The translations under genes were made by a program, and so were the position numbers. Positions 60,142 to 64,000 of a stretch of 64,000 nt of DNA are shown piece by piece (position 1 is the first letter of the stretch; each line of letters opens with the position of its first letter). Origin of the DNA: an uncultured Eubacterium sp. (GTDB lineage: Bacteria > Bacillota > Clostridia > Lachnospirales > Lachnospiraceae). The stretch is taken from the NCBI GenBank assembly GCA_910584875.1, contig CAJUDA010000017.1, positions 1-64,000 of the forward strand, in the 5' to 3' direction. The notes under the pieces are model-generated. The model saw only the letters and a program-made list of their open reading frames with translations, did no database searches and was not told the DNA's origin.

Positions 60142-61749
60142 ATGATAAAAATACGTCATAAAATTGTACTTTCATTACTGATCCTGTTATCCCTATTATA
60201 CATACCATCCATCGCCCGTGCAACGGAAAAAGACACGGTATCGACCGGACCGGAGCTGGTCCGGTGGATGGAGGAGCATAAAAATACAGGCGGCACAGTG
60301 AGCCTGTCAGCCGACATCACACTGGAGGATGAATGGGATTTTGTTCCCGACAGACCAGGACGGCCAGCCCTGACCGTGGAGACGCAAGGACATTCGATCA
60401 CGGTTGCCGGAGAGATCAGCTTTCTGAGCGACCATCATCTCACGTTCCGACGGCAGGCGGGTGGAAAACCTGTTTTTCATGTGCGGGAGGGCGGGATGCT
60501 TTTCCTGGAGGGTGCTGAGGTCGTGGATGAGACAGCTGACCGGGAAGCAGTGGCAGAGGACAGGGGCTTTGCGCTGGTGCAGGACGAGGGCTCTGGTCTT
60601 GCTGTTTCAGATTGTCCGGTTTCCGGGAAAATACGATATGCCAGAACTCCTTTTGTCATAAACATCAGACCAGTCACCGTGGTAGCGGAACCCGGACAGA
60701 CAGCGGCAGATGTGATCCCCTCTGTGATCGCCAGTCAGGTCATCCGTGAGGGAACAGTGCATTTTGGTGAAATCATATCTGTCTCATGGGAACTGGCAGG
60801 TACGGGACAGATGCAGAAGGACAGACGTCGTTTTACTGTCCGGGGCAGATTTCATGGGGCGGCTTCTCTCACAGTGCCTGTGTGTACGGTTGCCTATAAT
60901 GATTTTCCACTGACCTTTACCAGTGTCACAGCCGGTTACAGTCTGTCTTCCTATCTGTTCAAGGGGTGTTTTACGAAACCAGAGGGTACATTGCCTATTC
61001 AGGTAGCCAGTGAATATTCTTTTGATAACAAAAACTGGATCCAGTACAGAGTGGATAACGTTTCTGTTATGGATGAATCCTTTTTTATCGGGCTGACAAA
61101 AGCGGAGTGGGATGTTTCCGTACATCCCTATCTATATATTCGTCTTCGTGGCAGCCGTGCCGGAACAGAATACTATTCCAATGTTCTCCGGTATGCGGCA
61201 GATGATCTGGATCAGGTGGTGGATCAGGGGGGAAACCGGGGAGGAGGGACAGCGGTTCTTGATCCGCTTCCAAAACCCTCTGCCGTACCGGAGCCAACGC
61301 CTCTTCCGGCGTCAAAGCCGACGCCCCTTCCTGTGCCGGAAGAACCGGCTGCCAGCAGTGTGCCGGAAGAACAGAAGTCTGCCACAGTGAGTAATGAACC
61401 CTCTGTGAAAAACAAAGAGCCGGGCAGGAAGACAAAAAGAAGTGCTGTCAGCCCGCAGAGTGTCAAATCAGTTAAGACGGTCAATGCCGGATCCGGGGCA
61501 GAGACGACGCAACATGACCTGGAAGATAAAACAGGAAAAACTAAGACCGCACAATCTGTCCGCAGGACGGATCTGGCGGACACGATGGAAAAAACGGATG
61601 CCGGGAAAACGGCGGCGGTTCCTGATCCTGCCAGGATGGCTGATGACAGAGAGACTGCATCTGGAATTCCCTGGCTGGCGGCTGCTGTATTGTTTTGCGC
61701 CGCTGTCATTGCTGTCCTTATCCGATACCGCCGTACACGTCCGGACTGA
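60142..61749 (+). CDS. Secreted, membrane-anchored surface protein
   Basis: This 535-aa protein has a signal peptide (about 1-27, ending IARA). A beta-rich N-terminal region follows (GGTVSLSADITLEDEW, ITVAGEISFLSDHHLTFRR), of the kind seen in repetitive adhesin-like proteins. There is then a region of unknown fold (to about 365), and a Pro/Lys-rich stalk (LPKPSAVPEPTPLPASKPTP and on). A C-terminal helix IPWLAAAVLFCAAVIAVLIR with a basic tail follows. No LPXTG is present. The ATG at 60142 has AAGGAG. It lies opposite to and between the histidine kinase and response regulator genes, with 27 and 4 bases to them. Confidence 0.78.
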   Translation: MIKIRHKIVLSLLILLSLLYIPSIARATEKDTVSTGPELVRWMEEHKNTGGTVSLSADITLEDEWDFVPDRPGRPALTVETQGHSITVAGEISFLSDHHLTFRRQAGGKPVFHVREGGMLFLEGAEVVDETADREAVAEDRGFALVQDEGSGLAVSDCPVSGKIRYARTPFVINIRPVTVVAEPGQTAADVIPSVIASQVIREGTVHFGEIISVSWELAGTGQMQKDRRRFTVRGRFHGAASLTVPVCTVAYNDFPLTFTSVTAGYSLSSYLFKGCFTKPEGTLPIQVASEYSFDNKNWIQYRVDNVSVMDESFFIGLTKAEWDVSVHPYLYIRLRGSRAGTEYYSNVLRYAADDLDQVVDQGGNRGGGTAVLDPLPKPSAVPEPTPLPASKPTPLPVPEEPAASSVPEEQKSATVSNEPSVKNKEPGRKTKRSAVSPQSVKSVKTVNAGSGAETTQHDLEDKTGKTKTAQSVRRTDLADTMEKTDAGKTAAVPDPARMADDRETASGIPWLAAAVLFCAAVIAVLIRYRRTRPD

Positions 61750-61753
61750 TCCC

Positions 61754-62449
61754 TTAACCGGGAAAATCCGAATTCTGTGGAGCGAAAAAGTATCCCTTGC
61801 GGCGGATGGTCTGGATGTAATCGTGTTCCGGACAGATGTCATATAACTTTTTCCGTATGCGCCCGATCAGGACCTGCAGTGATTTGAGCCCTTTATTGAT
61901 TGGGGATTTCCATACAGAATCAAAGATCTGTTCGTAAGTAAATACCTTGCAGGGGTGTCTGGCAAGGAAATAGAGAACATCAAATTCATAGGTGGAAAAA
62001 TCGACCGAAATTTCATTATAGCTCACGCTCCGGCTGGCAGGGTGGATGGTGAGACTGCCATAGTACAGTGTCTCTGGCGGCTGTGCCGCCCTTCCGCTGC
62101 GGATCCGGGCGCGTACACGCAGTTCCAGTTCTTTCAGACTATAGGGTTTGCAGACATAGTCATCTCCTCCGATAGAGAATCCCCGGATGCGGTTCTGCTC
62201 CTGGGTATAGCCGGAGAGAAACAGAAGGGGGACTCCGGTTTGCTGCCGTATCTTTTCGCACAAGCTAAAACCATCCCTATCGGGCAGGTCAACATCCAGG
62301 ATGATACAGTCCAGTGATGCTGAGAGAATGATGCGTTCTGCTTCCTCTGCCGTCTCTGCACAGATGACTTCATATCCCTTGGATTCAAAATAGATCCGGT
62401 TGTCTTCTAAGATCGAACGGTCGTCATCTACCATCAGAATTTTATACAT
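61754..62449 (-). CDS. OmpR/PhoB-family response regulator
   Basis: This 231-aa regulator has an intact receiver (LMVDDDRSIL, acceptor Asp in CIILDVDLPDRDGF, Lys in VCKPYSLKEL). The winged-helix output domain (about 130-225) reads VSYNEISVDFSTYEFDVLYF, HPCKVFTYEQIFDSVW and QTIRRKGYFF. An AGGAGGT site precedes the ATG. Its likely partner kinase is at 58117-60114 on the same strand, but a plus-strand gene of 1.6 kb lies between them. Confidence 0.93.
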   Translation of the reverse strand: MYKILMVDDDRSILEDNRIYFESKGYEVICAETAEEAERIILSASLDCIILDVDLPDRDGFSLCEKIRQQTGVPLLFLSGYTQEQNRIRGFSIGGDDYVCKPYSLKELELRVRARIRSGRAAQPPETLYYGSLTIHPASRSVSYNEISVDFSTYEFDVLYFLARHPCKVFTYEQIFDSVWKSPINKGLKSLQVLIGRIRKKLYDICPEHDYIQTIRRKGYFFAPQNSDFPG

Positions 62450-62521
62450 AATTACCTCCTGTTAACGTGTATTATAATATAAATATATCATAAAGTATTC
62501 TGTTTTTTAACAAGAAAAGTA

Positions 62522-62556
62522 AACGGCTGGCAACAAATGTGTCAGCCGCTTCCTTT
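62522..62556. terminator. Hairpin between divergent genes
   Basis: CGGCTGGCA pairs with TGTCAGCCG (one G-U) around a short loop. CTTCCTTTTT follows on the plus strand and TTTACTTTTC on the minus. Lying between two divergent starts it cannot end either gene, so it may insulate the two promoters or be an operator. Confidence 0.5.
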
Positions 62557-62615
62557 TTGGATAAAAAAAATGTATGATATATTATATCAAGAAAATCAGG
62601 ACGGAGGGAATCGTT

Positions 62616-64000
62616 ATGAAAAATAAGAAGAAACACATCCGGCGATCCGTAATGGCGGTATTTATGTCTGCGGCACTTGTGACCGGAATGATCTCATCGG
62701 CAGTACCAGCGCCGGTCCAGGCGCAGGCGGATGTCAAAAAAACGCCGGGTGCTGTCAAAAGAACAGGGAATATGACCTGGAGGGACGGTACCGTCATCGA
62801 AGCCAATACGGATGAGGGAATATACGAACTTGCCGGAGGTACCAAAAAAGACCCGCTGGTCATCACAGTGGAGGGAACCGTAACCGTACCAAGAGGAATC
62901 TACATAACATCCGGTTATGTAAAATTTACTGGTTCTGGCACGCTGAAGTGGAAAGAGAATGATGATTATGATGATGGATATGACAGCTATCTTGATTCTG
63001 CGCTGGGTGTGGAAGCGGGGGCAGATGTCACATTTGAGAAGGTGATCCTTGATGGAAACAGTATCACATTTTATCAGTCTGCGTTTTTGCTGGAAGGGAA
63101 TGTTTCATTGAGCGGCAGTACACAGATCAGGAACTTTTTTTCCAGGACTTATACGGGAACAGGTCTGGGGAACAAAGGTGTGATCGCTGTGTATGGAAAG
63201 GGCGTCCTCAATATCTATGATGGGGTCAGTATCACAGGAAACAAAAGTGAAAGCGGCATTATTGCCCTGTATCAGATGGATGATTACGACTCCGCAGATC
63301 CCTCTTTGTCGACAGCGACCGTGAATATGTACGGCGGTTCGATCACAGGTAATACGGTGCAGGATACTCCTTTCCCTATGGGGGTGATCTGGAACTGGTG
63401 CGGCAACCTCAATATTTTCGGCGGTGAGATAATCGCCCAGGGAGGCGAGTATGCCGTTCATACACAGGGAAATGCCGATGGGTATAATGCGGCGACCAGG
63501 ATTGCCGGCGGTACGTTTACGGGAGAGAAAAATGGTGCCGTCTGTGCGGGAAAAGAGGAAAATAATAAGAGCTCCATTCTTATCGCTGGCGGTGTTTTTT
63601 CAGGGAAAACAGCAGCAACGGTTAATTATGGCACCATTACGATCCGTGGCGGACAATATACCGGCAGTGAATATGCCCTCAGCAGTAATGGCAACGGCAG
63701 CCTGGAAGTGTACGGCGGCGAATTTCTGGGCGGTACGGCAGCCTATCAGGGAAATATCCAGACACAGACACAGAAGGTGATCGTTGGAGAGAACAAAGTT
63801 TCTGCACAGAACTGGGATAAGCAGGCGGCGTTAAACGGTTTTAAGTATGTTGCCATTGGCGAAATACCGGAAAAGCCTGCCGAGCATACCCATACCGAAG
63901 ATGCCGGGACTCAGACGGAGGAAGGAATCGTCTATAAGTGCACGACATGTGGATTTGTGCTGCGTACGGTAGTGCTGCACAAACATAATGACATTACATG
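62616..64000 (+). CDS. Secreted repetitive beta-helix-like protein, 3' end cut by window
   Basis: The frame opens at ATG 62616 after CGGAGGGA and runs to the window edge (461 codons). A signal peptide (about 1-35, with SVMAVFMSAALVTGMISSA and ending VQAQA) leads to repetitive beta-strand rungs. They read like a right-handed beta helix: GSGTLKW, GGSITGNTV, NIFGGEI, RIAGGTFTGEKNGA, LIAGGVFSGKTA, TIRGGQYTGSE, EVYGGEFLGG. Near the end, HTHTEDAGTQTEEGIVYKC and TTCGF form a small His/Cys-rich motif. It is probably a large cell-surface adhesin. It lies divergent from the OmpR-type regulator, which may control it. Confidence 0.82.
   Translation, partial: MKNKKKHIRRSVMAVFMSAALVTGMISSAVPAPVQAQADVKKTPGAVKRTGNMTWRDGTVIEANTDEGIYELAGGTKKDPLVITVEGTVTVPRGIYITSGYVKFTGSGTLKWKENDDYDDGYDSYLDSALGVEAGADVTFEKVILDGNSITFYQSAFLLEGNVSLSGSTQIRNFFSRTYTGTGLGNKGVIAVYGKGVLNIYDGVSITGNKSESGIIALYQMDDYDSADPSLSTATVNMYGGSITGNTVQDTPFPMGVIWNWCGNLNIFGGEIIAQGGEYAVHTQGNADGYNAATRIAGGTFTGEKNGAVCAGKEENNKSSILIAGGVFSGKTAATVNYGTITIRGGQYTGSEYALSSNGNGSLEVYGGEFLGGTAAYQGNIQTQTQKVIVGENKVSAQNWDKQAALNGFKYVAIGEIPEKPAEHTHTEDAGTQTEEGIVYKCTTCGFVLRTVVLHKHNDIT

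Noticed and set aside
1..64000. CRISPR array, prophage or rRNA operon
   Set aside because: No regularly spaced repeats, phage structural genes or rRNA sequences were seen.

Overview
The window looks like a contig end from the chromosome of a spore-forming anaerobe of the Clostridia, most likely a Lachnospiraceae-type gut bacterium. The evidence is the low-to-mid GC coding style, strong GGAGG ribosome sites, spore genes (gpr, spoIIP), PASTA kinase and PP2C phosphatase, a lysine riboswitch, LytTR/GHKL regulators, an archaeal-type AspRS, a thioredoxin-reductase-like flavoprotein without a recognisable NADPH motif, and a MetH without the activation domain. The genus cannot be fixed from the sequence. 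The first 38 bases are Illumina adapter, so the left edge is an assembly boundary.

Layout. 39-8423: a divergent gene fragment, tRNA-Glu(CTC), then the nusA-infB operon (rimP-nusA-rnpM-ylxQ-infB-rbfA-nrnA-truB-ribF). 8452-15368 (minus strand): MocR regulator, dCMP deaminase, a large secreted GH43 protein, S20 and a PD-(D/E)XK transposase-like nuclease. 15510-19969: gpr, spoIIP, two XRE regulators, a LytTR protein with a degenerate receiver and a histidine phosphatase. 20099-23980: an ECF S-component coupled to a PLP aminotransferase, a 650-bp gene-free block full of inverted repeats, a thioredoxin-reductase-like flavoprotein and a RelB antitoxin with a frameshifted RelE. 24164-29539: short MetH, two GT2 glycosyltransferases and an LCP ligase. 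29627-35576: ilvN-ilvC, HAD phosphatase, SSB-like protein, CobO, and a lysine riboswitch controlling dapA-dapB. 35599-48342: a dense housekeeping block, murF-priA-def-fmt-yugP-rsmB-rlmN and stp-prkC-rsgA-rpe, with many ATGA overlaps.

48343-64000 is accessory and regulatory: an agr-like LytTR/GHKL pair without agrBD, two chemoreceptors (one frameshifted), a PGDYG-like protein, an MIF-like protein, an AspRS behind a leader that looks like a ribosome-mediated attenuator, PnuC, and a two-component system whose kinase and regulator are separated by an opposite-strand surface-protein gene. The window ends inside another secreted protein gene.

The most interesting observations are the AspRS leader (a short ORF with three consecutive Asp codons plus mutually exclusive hairpins), the interleaved two-component locus, a palindromic intergenic repeat family that supplies TAG stop codons, and the 21.8-22.4 kb inverted-repeat and structured-RNA block. 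No CRISPR array, rRNA, prophage or complete insertion sequence was seen.
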